DNA of 32,800 bases from an uncultured Hungatella sp. (GTDB lineage: Bacteria > Bacillota > Clostridia > Lachnospirales > Lachnospiraceae), in the NCBI GenBank assembly GCA_947066955.1, contig CAMTAF010000036.1, forward strand, positions 1 through 32,800. Direction: 5' to 3'. Made by a program: the position numbers and the translations under genes. A model generated the notes under the pieces. The model was given only the letters and a program-made list of their open reading frames with translations, made no database searches and was not told the DNA's origin. Below, piece after piece: positions 1 to 5,972 of this stretch (positions are counted from its first letter, which is position 1; each line of letters opens with the position of its first letter).

Positions 1-724
1 CCCTCTTTAATACTTTTATTTTATGTGAGGGTACGTCAAATAATGCTTCCACTGCGGCGGAAATTTCTGCCTGAATCTGAGGGCTTCCTCCTCCCGCAGC
101 GCTGACAACCACTCCGCCGATCTGGGGCTTTAACTCTTTTTCCAGGAGAGGCCCGCTGCCATTGTTTTGTCCTGTGAGGACCGTGTCCTCTGTCACCTCC
201 TGGCTGCGGATGTCCCGGGAACCTCCGTTTGAGTCTGTCTCCCTTGTGGCGGAATAGGAAGTGTCCCGGTCAGTCCTCCACACTTTTTCCTCCGAGCTTT
301 TCAGGACAATCATCACCTCCACCTCCCCCACTCCGTCAACATGGCTCAGCAGCTCCTTGAGTCTGGCCTCCAGCTGCTGCTCGTAAGTGAGGGCCGTCTG
401 AGCCGCCGCCGGCACGTTTGCGGCCTCCTCAAGGCCAACGCCTCCCTCTCCCCTCTCCCCCTGTCCCGAATTTCCTCCATTGCTGCTTTCCGCTCTGCCA
501 TCTGCCCCGGAATCAAAGCTGACTCCGGCGCTGCCTGCTGCCAGGCCGCTGCCGTAAGCTCCGGTTGCCTCCTCCCCTGACAGCCGCCGACTTTCCTGGC
601 TTTTGCCTCTGGCCCCTGTGGGAAATGCCAGTATGAGAAAGATCAGGCCCACCGCCAGAACCATCAGCCACCGCTCTTTACTCCCCTTTATAGGTAATTT
701 CCACTTTCCCGGCTTCCAATCCAT
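1..724 (-). CDS. spoIIIAG: Stage III sporulation protein AG (3' end cut by window edge)
   Basis: Component of the SpoIIIA-SpoIIQ channel linking mother cell and forespore; in the family it forms a ring in the intermembrane space. About 241 codons are visible and the frame runs off the left edge. There is a short basic N-terminus, one membrane segment at about residues 20-36, a low-complexity Gly/Ser/Glu-rich stretch at about 40-105, then the conserved ring-building domain, including GGVVVSAAGGG near 203-213 and the final VPSHKIKVLK. The protein is probably only a few residues short of complete. I chose the ATG at 722-724, which lies inside spoIIIAF and gives a 47-base overlap. It supplies the usual cytoplasmic N-terminus and has GGAAAG upstream. 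The alternative ATG at 662-664 would begin inside the membrane segment. Last visible gene of the spoIIIA operon; spoIIIAH should follow to the left. Confidence 0.93.
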   Translation of the reverse strand, partial: MDWKPGKWKLPIKGSKERWLMVLAVGLIFLILAFPTGARGKSQESRRLSGEEATGAYGSGLAAGSAGVSFDSGADGRAESSNGGNSGQGERGEGGVGLEEAANVPAAAQTALTYEQQLEARLKELLSHVDGVGEVEVMIVLKSSEEKVWRTDRDTSYSATRETDSNGGSRDIRSQEVTEDTVLTGQNNGSGPLLEKELKPQIGGVVVSAAGGGSPQIQAEISAAVEALFDVPSHKIKVLKR

Positions 725-1304
725 AATAGCTTTCCACCTTTCGTCTCAGTTGCTCCACCTCCGACCGCTCCCCTGCCCCCCGGCTGCCCTCTGTTTCCGG
801 CTCCCTCAGAGTCACTGTCACAGGCTCCACGGGATTTACCGCCTGTACCGCAGGGCCTGCCTCCTCTGCCTCCCCCTTCCCCCTCACCTCCATCCGGATC
901 CCCACCACGGACCCCCAGTCTCCGCTCTCTTCATCCCGGTCCATCACAACCTGGATGTCCACGGGCACAAGCCCTTCCTCCTGGGTCATGGCATTGAGAT
1001 CTGCCTCCACGGCCTGTTCGTAGCTGTCCATCACCTTGGCCAGCCTCTGTTTCTCGATCCCCAGGATTTCCCGGGAAAGATCTCTGGCATCCTGCTGGTA
1101 GGTGAAAGTCTCAAGGCTTCGGGTGATCTGCTCCTCTAAGTGGAATCCCTCTGTCAAAGGCTTTAACACCAGCAGAATCAGCACCATGCCTGCCGCCAGG
1201 CGGACGTAGCGGCCGTATTTCTTCCCCGGGAGAAGATTTTCCGCAGCTGTCACCAGCACAAGATAAAACAGAATATTCCCAACCCAATTTAAGATCTCTC
1301 CCAC
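678..1304 (-). CDS. spoIIIAF: Stage III sporulation protein AF
   Basis: Membrane component of the SpoIIIA complex made in the mother cell during engulfment. The protein has 208 residues, close to the family norm. Two membrane helices lie at about residues 5-22 and 33-50, with the characteristic NLLPGKKYGRYVRLAAGM stretch between and into the second, followed by a soluble domain. The start is a GTG at 1302-1304 with GGAGGG upstream. The gene begins 16 bases after spoIIIAE ends and overlaps spoIIIAG by 47 bases. The order AE-AF-AG matches the known operon, which makes the assignment secure even though the soluble domain is poorly conserved in this family. Confidence 0.93.
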   Translation of the reverse strand: MGEILNWVGNILFYLVLVTAAENLLPGKKYGRYVRLAAGMVLILLVLKPLTEGFHLEEQITRSLETFTYQQDARDLSREILGIEKQRLAKVMDSYEQAVEADLNAMTQEEGLVPVDIQVVMDRDEESGDWGSVVGIRMEVRGKGEAEEAGPAVQAVNPVEPVTVTLREPETEGSRGAGERSEVEQLRRKVESYYGLEAGKVEITYKGE

Positions 1305-1320
1305 CCCGCGTTTTCCCTCC

Positions 1321-2685
1321 TCAAATATAATAAGTTACATTGGTTCCGGCGCAGACCACGGCCACGGTGATCACCAGCAGAAGGGCTGCCGCCATAACCG
1401 CCTGGACCATCATCTTCTGGCCTTTTGCCGCGGCATAGACGCAGGATACCAGCCTTTTGTCACACACAGGTTCCATGACCGCTGACACACACTGATACAT
1501 TGCCATCAGAACTGCCAGCTTGATCACCGGCATGGCGATCAGAGCCATGAGGATAACCATGGCCGCCGCGCCTATGGTATTTTTGATCAGAACACCCGAG
1601 CCCACCAGAAGCTGGGTCACGGCCGCCGCCCCCTGACCTACGCCCGGTATCATGGACACCGCCTTTTGCACTGTCCCCTGTTTCAGAGAATCCACATAGG
1701 GGAGAATCAGGCTCTGGATCAGGTGAAAGCTGAGGGCCAGCCCGGGCAGCGCCTTCATCCCCCAGCCCGCGGCCTGTCCCACAAGTTCGGTAAATTTTGA
1801 TAAAAATTCTTCTTTTACCAGATTTCCCGCCATCCCCAGAAGCACATAGATCCTGATTACAGGCAGAATCACCCTTCCCAGAAACCATTGCCCTGCCGCC
1901 ATGAGCCACAGTGTAAATTCGTACATGGCCGCTGCCGACACACTGCCGCCGGCAAAGGCGACGGCGAGAAAATAGGACGGCATCAGCAATTTCATAAATC
2001 CTATGATTTTTTCCACCGTGTCTGCCGCCAGGGCCATGCTCTCCATCATGGAGGCGGCTAAAAATGTAAAAAGAAGAAGGTAAGTAATAAAAAAGCCGGT
2101 CTCCGAGATCTCACCGCTGCCAAATACAGAGGAGAAATTCGTAAACACGGCTCCTGTGAATCCAAGGGCCAGGATCTGTCCGATAAGGCGGCTGCCCACG
2201 GAAATCTCCGAAAACAGAGAATGCTTCAGGCTGTCCAGCAGCTTCCCGCAAAGGCCTGACAAATCTCCTTTTATCAGACAGTCCATGACAGCCTCCATAG
2301 TCAGTGACGGACCCGCGTCTCTCTGTTCCAGAAACCTGTCAACCTCGGAGAAATCCAGAGCTTCCAGCCCCATTAAGTCCTCTGTATTCCAGTCCTCTGT
2401 ATTCCAGTCCTCCGGGTTCTCCTCCCGGGAAGCCGCCCATACTGTCTTTGATGTCAGGAGCATCACCAGGATGGCTAAAAGCCACACCGCGGCGGCTCCG
2501 CAGAGGATCCTCACCCACTTTTTCTTGTTTCTCACTCCCGGCTGCCAGTCCTTTTCCCAGGGCCCTCCGTATCCGTACAGCCGCCTCCCTCCTGTCCTTT
2601 GCCTCCGTCCCTGCTGCCAGGCTCTTTTCCTTTTCACGGCATGCCCCTGCTGCCATTTTCTCTGCCAGAACTCCCTGCCGCTCAT
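1321..2685 (-). CDS. spoIIIAE: Stage III sporulation protein AE
   Basis: Polytopic membrane protein of the SpoIIIA feeding-tube complex. The 454 residues comprise a basic N-terminal stretch, a signal-like hydrophobic segment at about residues 58-85, a soluble acidic region, and then many membrane helices from about 190 to the C-terminus. This is the SpoIIIAE pattern, with motifs such as ITYLLLFTFLAASM and SMIPGVGQGAAAVTQLLVGSG. The start ATG overlaps the stop of spoIIIAD by 4 bases (ATGA). The N-terminus is longer and more basic than in Bacillus. Just after the hydrophobic segment there is a small tandem repeat reading EDWNTEDWNTED, encoded by a 15-base direct duplication. Confidence 0.95.
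   Translation of the reverse strand: MSGREFWQRKWQQGHAVKRKRAWQQGRRQRTGGRRLYGYGGPWEKDWQPGVRNKKKWVRILCGAAAVWLLAILVMLLTSKTVWAASREENPEDWNTEDWNTEDLMGLEALDFSEVDRFLEQRDAGPSLTMEAVMDCLIKGDLSGLCGKLLDSLKHSLFSEISVGSRLIGQILALGFTGAVFTNFSSVFGSGEISETGFFITYLLLFTFLAASMMESMALAADTVEKIIGFMKLLMPSYFLAVAFAGGSVSAAAMYEFTLWLMAAGQWFLGRVILPVIRIYVLLGMAGNLVKEEFLSKFTELVGQAAGWGMKALPGLALSFHLIQSLILPYVDSLKQGTVQKAVSMIPGVGQGAAAVTQLLVGSGVLIKNTIGAAAMVILMALIAMPVIKLAVLMAMYQCVSAVMEPVCDKRLVSCVYAAAKGQKMMVQAVMAAALLLVITVAVVCAGTNVTYYI
2377..2406 (-). repeat. 15-base tandem duplication inside spoIIIAE
   Basis: Two adjacent identical 15-base units (2377-2391 and 2392-2406) encode a repeated five-residue unit within the acidic linker after the N-terminal hydrophobic segment of SpoIIIAE. 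The duplication is in frame and lies in a region unlikely to be structured, so it is probably a tolerated slippage product. Confidence 0.8.
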
Positions 2686-3068
2686 GACATGAACACCTTG
2701 AGGGTTTCCATCAATGCCAGCAGAATGGGCATGCTCACAGCCAGCATGGACAGCTTGCCGAAAATCTCGATCTGCCCTCCCAGGGAGCCATACCCCGCGT
2801 CCTTGCAGATCCCTGAGGCAAATTCCACGATGTAGGTGATCCCGATCATTTTCATCAAAATCTCTAAGTAGACGCTGTCGATCCTGATATAGGACTGAAC
2901 CTTCCGCATGGCGTCTATGACCGCCTCCAGCTTGGACAGGCTGTAAAAAAAGATCACCAGCCCGGCCCCCAGAACCAGATAGACCCCATACTCTCCTTTT
3001 ACCGCTTTCAGCTCCACTGCCAGAAGGACCGAGACCAGCCCTATGACCGCGATGGATGCCACTGTCAT
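2682..3068 (-). CDS. spoIIIAD: Stage III sporulation protein AD
   Basis: Small membrane protein of the SpoIIIA complex, 128 residues, the usual length. It has hydrophobic helices at about residues 2-18, 28-46, 68-85 and 105-125, with the conserved stretch ITYIVEFASGICKDAG. The open frame continues upstream to 3137, but the ATG at 3066-3068 is preceded by GGGGG at good spacing and gives the typical MTVASIAVIGL start, so the upstream extension is discarded. The stop overlaps the spoIIIAE start by 4 bases, which implies translational coupling. Confidence 0.95.
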   Translation of the reverse strand: MTVASIAVIGLVSVLLAVELKAVKGEYGVYLVLGAGLVIFFYSLSKLEAVIDAMRKVQSYIRIDSVYLEILMKMIGITYIVEFASGICKDAGYGSLGGQIEIFGKLSMLAVSMPILLALMETLKVFMS

Positions 3069-3096
3069 ATTTTTCCCCCTTCCTGCCCTGTCAGGG

Positions 3097-3291
3097 CTAT
3101 AACGCGAACAGGCTTTTGATGGTATCAAATAATTCATAAATATAAGGCACCATCCAGAACAGAACCAGCACCAGCCCCGCCAGACTGGTCAAAAACGCCT
3201 GCTCCTCTCTCCCGCTGTGTTTGAGGACCTGGCAGATGACCGAGACCAAAATCCCCACCGCCGCGATCCGAAAGATCAGATTGACACCCAT
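3097..3291 (-). CDS. spoIIIAC: Stage III sporulation protein AC
   Basis: Two-helix membrane protein of the SpoIIIA complex, 64 residues, as in other sporeformers. It starts MGVNLIFRIAAVGILVSV and contains the GREEQAF turn between helices. The ribosome site GGAGGAAGGCA lies directly against the ATG (3292-3302). It is identical to the 5' arm of the repeat element lying between this gene and spoIIIAB, so the element could influence translation of this gene. Confidence 0.95.
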   Translation of the reverse strand: MGVNLIFRIAAVGILVSVICQVLKHSGREEQAFLTSLAGLVLVLFWMVPYIYELFDTIKSLFAL

Positions 3292-3310
3292 TGCCTTCCT
3301 CCTTTTTTAG

Positions 3311-3394
3311 GGTAACGGCACGCGCCGCCTACGGCGTCACCTGCCAATACGTCGGAAGGCATCCTAAAAACGCTGCGCGTTTGCCTTCCTCCTA
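3311..3394 (-). repeat. Family A structured intergenic repeat, copy 1 (spoIIIAB-AC)
   Basis: Read on the minus strand, the copy starts at the spoIIIAB stop codon (TAG then GAGGAAGGCA). It forms a hairpin with GGAAGGCA pairing TGCCTTCC around an inner AAACGC/GCGTTT stem. A second hairpin follows with outer arms GGCA and TGCC and inner arms CGCC/GGCG. TGCCTTCC is also complementary to the spoIIIAC ribosome site at 3292-3302, so two pairings compete. The sequence TGCCTTCCTCC flanks both sides of the element, as if the ribosome-site region had been duplicated. Confidence 0.8.
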
Positions 3395-3913
3395 GCACAT
3401 CATGATGGAGAGGAACAGGCCGCCCATGATCCCCAGGCTGGTGTACAGGCGGCTCTGCTCCCGCTCATGTTCCCGGTAAAAACCAATGCTCATATCCAGC
3501 TGTTCCATATAGAGAGCCACTGTGTGTTCCTGCATCTCCAGGTCCAGATACCCCAGATGTTCTCCAAATGCCGTCAGTTCTTCCAGCTCCCTCTCTGACA
3601 GGAGCATGTCTTTCTTTCTCTTCTCTGTCTCCTCTCTCCAGATCACGCTGAAGGGCTCCCCCTGCTGCCGGCTGATCCGTTCTTCCACAGCCAGAAATAA
3701 TTCCCCAAGGATTCCCTCTGATTTTTTTCCAACATGTCCGAAGGCCTCCCCCAGGGGAGCGTGGGTGTAGAGGATCTCGCCCCTGAGCATAATCACCATC
3801 TTTTTCAGCTGCTCCAACATTTTTAAATGTTCTTTCCACTGGGACGCTTTCCACAGCCCCAAAGCCCCGCAGGAGCATGTCACCAGAAAACTCCCTGTCA
3901 GTTTAAGCACCAT
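3392..3913 (-). CDS. spoIIIAB: Stage III sporulation protein AB
   Basis: Member of the SpoIIIA complex; structurally it resembles type II/IV secretion inner-membrane components. The 173 residues begin with a hydrophobic segment (residues 2-20, MVLKLTGSFLVTCSCGALG), continue with a helical soluble domain, and end with a C-terminal hydrophobic segment (SLGIMGGLFLSIMMC). The start at 3911-3913 overlaps the end of spoIIIAA by 11 bases and gives the family N-terminus; the longer open frame to 4057 lies within spoIIIAA and is rejected. The stop codon forms the first bases of repeat family A copy 1. Confidence 0.94.
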   Translation of the reverse strand: MVLKLTGSFLVTCSCGALGLWKASQWKEHLKMLEQLKKMVIMLRGEILYTHAPLGEAFGHVGKKSEGILGELFLAVEERISRQQGEPFSVIWREETEKRKKDMLLSERELEELTAFGEHLGYLDLEMQEHTVALYMEQLDMSIGFYREHEREQSRLYTSLGIMGGLFLSIMMC

Positions 3914-4868
3914 AGGCAATCCTTTCCGGGCTGTACAGCAGACACCCTCTGGAATCAAAGATCTGGTCCACCTGCCCCGGCCCGCCGAGAACAATGTATC
4001 TCTCAAACATATGCTGCCGGACCATATTTTGCAGAACAGGCTTCTGGCGGATGTCATCCATGGAATTTCCGTGGACCGTGGCCACCAGCTTGCATCCGCA
4101 GCTCATAACGTACTCCACAGCCTCCATGTCCTGGCGGCTTCCGATCTCATCCACAGCGATCACCTGGGGGGACATGGTCCGGACCAGCATCATCATGCCC
4201 TTGGCCTTTGGACAGCAGTCCAGAATGTCGGTGCGGATCCCCAGGTCATTCTGGGGCGTTCCCTGGTGGCAGGCTCCCAGCTCCGACCGCTCGTCCACCA
4301 CCCCCACAGTCACTCCCTTCCTTCCCTGACTTCCGGTGGAAAGCTGGCGGATCACGTCCCTCAAAAGCGTGGTCTTGCCGCATCTGGGCGGGGACACGAT
4401 CAGGGTATGAGCCACCTGTCCCTTCTCATCATAGAGATAAGGCATCACCAGGTCCGCGCAGCCCAGGATCTGGTGGGACAGCCGGACGTTGATAAAAGAT
4501 ATGTACTTCATCCCCCTGATATCCTGGTTTTCTACCACGGTCTTGCCTGCCACCCCGATCCTGTGGCCCCCCTGGATGGTGATGAACCCCTGGCGCAGCT
4601 CTTCTTCAAAGGCATACAGAGAATAATTGCTGATGTATTCCATGGTCTCCTGAAGCTCCTGCCTGGTGACCATATGGGCCTCCTGCACCGCTGTCTTCAG
4701 CGCGCCGGTGCCGCTTACATAGTACTCCTCATTTTCCTGAACCAGAAGGAGCGGCGCCCCCACCCTCAGACGGATCTCCTGGACGTGCTCATAATCTGTC
4801 TGCGCCCGCTCCAGGATCCGGCGGATCTCTTTCGCAAAAATACGTATCACCTGATCTTTTCGCTCCAT
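3903..4868 (-). CDS. spoIIIAA: Stage III sporulation protein AA (ATPase)
   Basis: Cytoplasmic ATPase of the SpoIIIA complex, related to secretion ATPases, and the first gene of the operon. The protein has 321 residues. A Walker A motif SPPRCGKTT lies at about residues 159-167, a Walker B-like stretch VIAVDEIGSRQD follows, and then the C-terminal VATVHGNS. The ATG at 4866-4868 has GAGGAGGGG upstream. The frame extends further to 4955 but only through repeat sequence, so it is excluded. The mRNA leader in front of this start is filled with repeat families A and B. Confidence 0.96.
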   Translation of the reverse strand: MERKDQVIRIFAKEIRRILERAQTDYEHVQEIRLRVGAPLLLVQENEEYYVSGTGALKTAVQEAHMVTRQELQETMEYISNYSLYAFEEELRQGFITIQGGHRIGVAGKTVVENQDIRGMKYISFINVRLSHQILGCADLVMPYLYDEKGQVAHTLIVSPPRCGKTTLLRDVIRQLSTGSQGRKGVTVGVVDERSELGACHQGTPQNDLGIRTDILDCCPKAKGMMMLVRTMSPQVIAVDEIGSRQDMEAVEYVMSCGCKLVATVHGNSMDDIRQKPVLQNMVRQHMFERYIVLGGPGQVDQIFDSRGCLLYSPERIAYGA

Positions 4869-4887
4869 GTTTGTCCCCTCCTCGTAT

Positions 4888-4978
4888 AGCAATGGAGCAG
4901 GGGAGGATTTCCCCCTACTCGCCGCGCCGGGGCAGGGCCGCGCAAGCGGCCACATTTTCTTTCCACCCCGTGCGCATT
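4888..4978 (+). repeat. Family B structured repeat, single copy in the spoIIIA leader
   Basis: This stretch matches the 86-base units at the right end of the window, with the same order of a GAGTAGGGG-type hairpin followed by a hairpin with inner arms GGCCGC/GCGGCC around GCAA. The first hairpin is retained with changes (GAGCAGGGG against CCCCTACTC). It lies between a family A copy and the spoIIIAA start. If transcription begins near 5058, it is in the 5' untranslated region of the spoIIIA mRNA. Confidence 0.75.
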
Positions 4979-5056
4979 ATAGGCACGCGCCGCCCTGTGT
5001 CCCATGACAGGGCGGTGCAAGGCATGACAGAAACTCTGCGCGTCTGCCTTACGCCT
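4979..5056 (-). repeat. Family A structured repeat, diverged copy in the spoIIIA leader
   Basis: On the minus strand this copy keeps the family A plan with different bases. GTAAGGCA pairs TGCCTTGC with one T-G wobble. A longer second hairpin has arms CCGCCCTGT and ACAGGGCGG, and the copy closes with the shared GCGCGTGCC. Conservation of pairing despite base changes is the main evidence that this is a structured element. Confidence 0.65.
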
Positions 5057-5064
5057 TTATCCAA

Positions 5065-5093
5065 AGTATATGTGGGACGGGGTTGGAAAATGC
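5065..5093 (-). promoter_or_regulatory. Possible sigma-E promoter of the spoIIIA operon
   Basis: On the minus strand GCATTTT is followed after 14 bases by CATATACT, which resembles the sigma-E pattern of an ATATT-like -35 and a CATACAAT-like -10. The spoIIIA operon is sigma-E dependent in Bacillus. The predicted start near 5058 would give a leader of about 190 bases containing a family A and a family B element. This is a motif match by eye only. Confidence 0.4.
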
Positions 5094-5153
5094 CTGTTAT
5101 CACTTGTCGGAGGCTATGCTGGCGGAAATCAAGCGAATTTTGTAGAAATAAAT

Positions 5154-5183
5154 GACCGGAAACCTGTTTTTAGGTTCCCGGTC
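5154..5183 (-). terminator. Hairpin terminator after the DUF3800 gene
   Basis: Arms GACCGG-A-AACCT and AGGTT-C-CCGGTC form a 12-base-pair stem with one internal mismatch and a six-base loop. It is followed by ATTTATTT on the minus strand and by GTTTTAATT on the plus strand, so it could work in both directions. It sits about 30 bases past the DUF3800 stop. Confidence 0.65.
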
Positions 5184-5211
5184 GTTTTAATTATGCTGTC
5201 AGTTCTGTTTT

Positions 5212-5670
5212 CTATAGCTTCTTTTTCTCAATACTTTTCAAAAAGGTTTTCTTTAACTCTTGCGGCTTATAGAAAAAGTGTTCTTCCGATTTACTCAATC
5301 GTTTTTCATTTCGCTTAATCTTCAACAATTCCATAGAACAAATAAAATCTGCAGCCTCTCTTCTATCCACAATAATTGTCAAATAAGAAATCGGACATCT
5401 ATTCACAAAGTTAAGCATTTTATACAGCAACTTTCTTCGCTCGTCTATAGAATATCTTGCAAACACTTCCTCTCGTCGAATAACCGGACCTGTATGTATA
5501 TATTCTACATCAAATCCCGAACTACGGACACTTTCTTCCAACTTTGAAACCTGTTCTTCTATGCCATTATCCTGATTGTGAAAAACAAATGTTACCAAAT
5601 AGTATGCTGGTCGCTCTTTTGTTTCTCCAAAATCTCCTGATTCATCAATGAATACACTCAGTTCTTTCAT
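5212..5670 (-). CDS. DUF3800-type protein, apparently C-terminally shortened
   Basis: The N-terminus MKELSVFIDESGDFG and the following YYLVTFVFHNQ are typical of DUF3800, a nuclease-like fold family of unproven function often found on mobile elements. Residues to about 115 follow the family (YIHTGPVIRREEVFA, FPISYLTIIVDRR-like). The last 40 residues are lysine-rich and do not resemble the expected continuation. Family members are usually well over 200 residues and carry a late acidic YYDNGQ-type motif, which is missing here, so the gene is probably truncated. Base composition is much more AT-rich than its neighbours, which suggests transfer. It has its own promoter, an operator-like palindrome and a terminator. 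The function is unknown. Confidence 0.7.
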   Translation of the reverse strand: MKELSVFIDESGDFGETKERPAYYLVTFVFHNQDNGIEEQVSKLEESVRSSGFDVEYIHTGPVIRREEVFARYSIDERRKLLYKMLNFVNRCPISYLTIIVDRREAADFICSMELLKIKRNEKRLSKSEEHFFYKPQELKKTFLKSIEKKKL

Positions 5671-5754
5671 TATTCTATCCTTTATAAATAATAGAAATGG
5701 CGGGAAATTCTTCCCGCCTACGGTGGTCCAAAGAGCTTACGCCCAGACCAAAAC

Positions 5755-5768
5755 TGTAACCTGTTACA
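5755..5768. promoter_or_regulatory. Palindromic operator candidate
   Basis: A perfect inverted repeat, TGTAAC-CT-GTTACA, lies about 10-23 bases downstream of the predicted transcription start of the DUF3800 gene. It is well placed for a dimeric repressor. No regulator gene is adjacent. Confidence 0.4.
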
Positions 5769-5776
5769 ATTTTATT

Positions 5777-5890
5777 CTATTCGTAGCATACCATATCTAT
5801 ACATGATTTGCAAGTATTTTTCCAACTAAATTCATTCAGAATGGCAGCTCTTAATTCATCTTCAAAATACATTGCACCATCTATTACCAT
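5777..5890 (-). other. Short 37-residue reading frame, possible gene relic
   Basis: The minus strand reads MVIDGAMYFEDELRAAILNE and on to a stop at 5777, and the frame stays open upstream of the ATG. The composition looks protein-like and AT-rich like the DUF3800 gene. However, it has no clear ribosome site and overlaps the DUF3800 promoter. It may be the remains of a lost gene. No family is recognised. Confidence 0.2.
5785..5813 (-). promoter_or_regulatory. Sigma-A type promoter for the DUF3800 gene
   Basis: On the minus strand TTGCAA is followed by a 17-base spacer and TATGCT. The predicted start near 5778 leaves a leader of about 108 bases before the ATG at 5670, containing the palindrome above and a hairpin with arms GGCGGGAA/TTCCCGCC near 5700-5718. 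Confidence 0.55.
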
Positions 5891-5923
5891 AATGTCACAA
5901 GCCAAAACTGCAAGCACAACAAA

Positions 5924-5950
5924 CGGGAAGCCGCAAATACTGGCTTCCCG
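5924..5950 (-). terminator. Hairpin terminator of the glycosaminoglycan operon
   Basis: A perfect nine-base stem, CGGGAAGCC and GGCTTCCCG, with a nine-base loop. On the minus strand it is followed by TTTGTTGT and preceded by AAAAACAG. It begins about 22 bases after the PL8 stop codon, as expected for the end of the operon. The plus-strand side also has a T run, so it may act both ways. Confidence 0.75.
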
Positions 5951-5972
5951 CTGTTTTTATCTCATTTGAACT

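Larger units (their letters stand above)
4869..5211. other. Intergenic region between spoIIIAA and the DUF3800 gene
   Basis: No convincing gene. Contents from left to right: the spoIIIAA ribosome site, a family B repeat, a family A repeat, the possible sigma-E promoter, about 60 bases of unassigned sequence, and a two-way hairpin terminator at 5154-5183. Short plus-strand reading frames here run through repeat sequence and look non-coding. Confidence 0.7.
5671..5972. other. Intergenic region between DUF3800 and the PL8 gene
   Basis: AT-rich stretch without a firm gene. It contains the DUF3800 leader, operator and promoter, a possible coding relic, and the terminator of the PL8 gene at 5924-5950. 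Confidence 0.7.

Noticed and set aside
4011..4889. 292-residue plus-strand open frame opposite spoIIIAA
   Set aside because: It is the antisense shadow of a clearly recognisable gene, has no ribosome site and has His/Leu-rich composition typical of reverse-frame reading of GC-rich genes.
4869..4955. N-terminal extension of spoIIIAA
   Set aside because: The extra residues are translated family B repeat; the ATG at 4866-4868 has a strong ribosome site and gives the family start.
5070..5318. 82-residue plus-strand open frame across the DUF3800 end
   Set aside because: Crosses a terminator hairpin and the antisense of the DUF3800 gene; no support.
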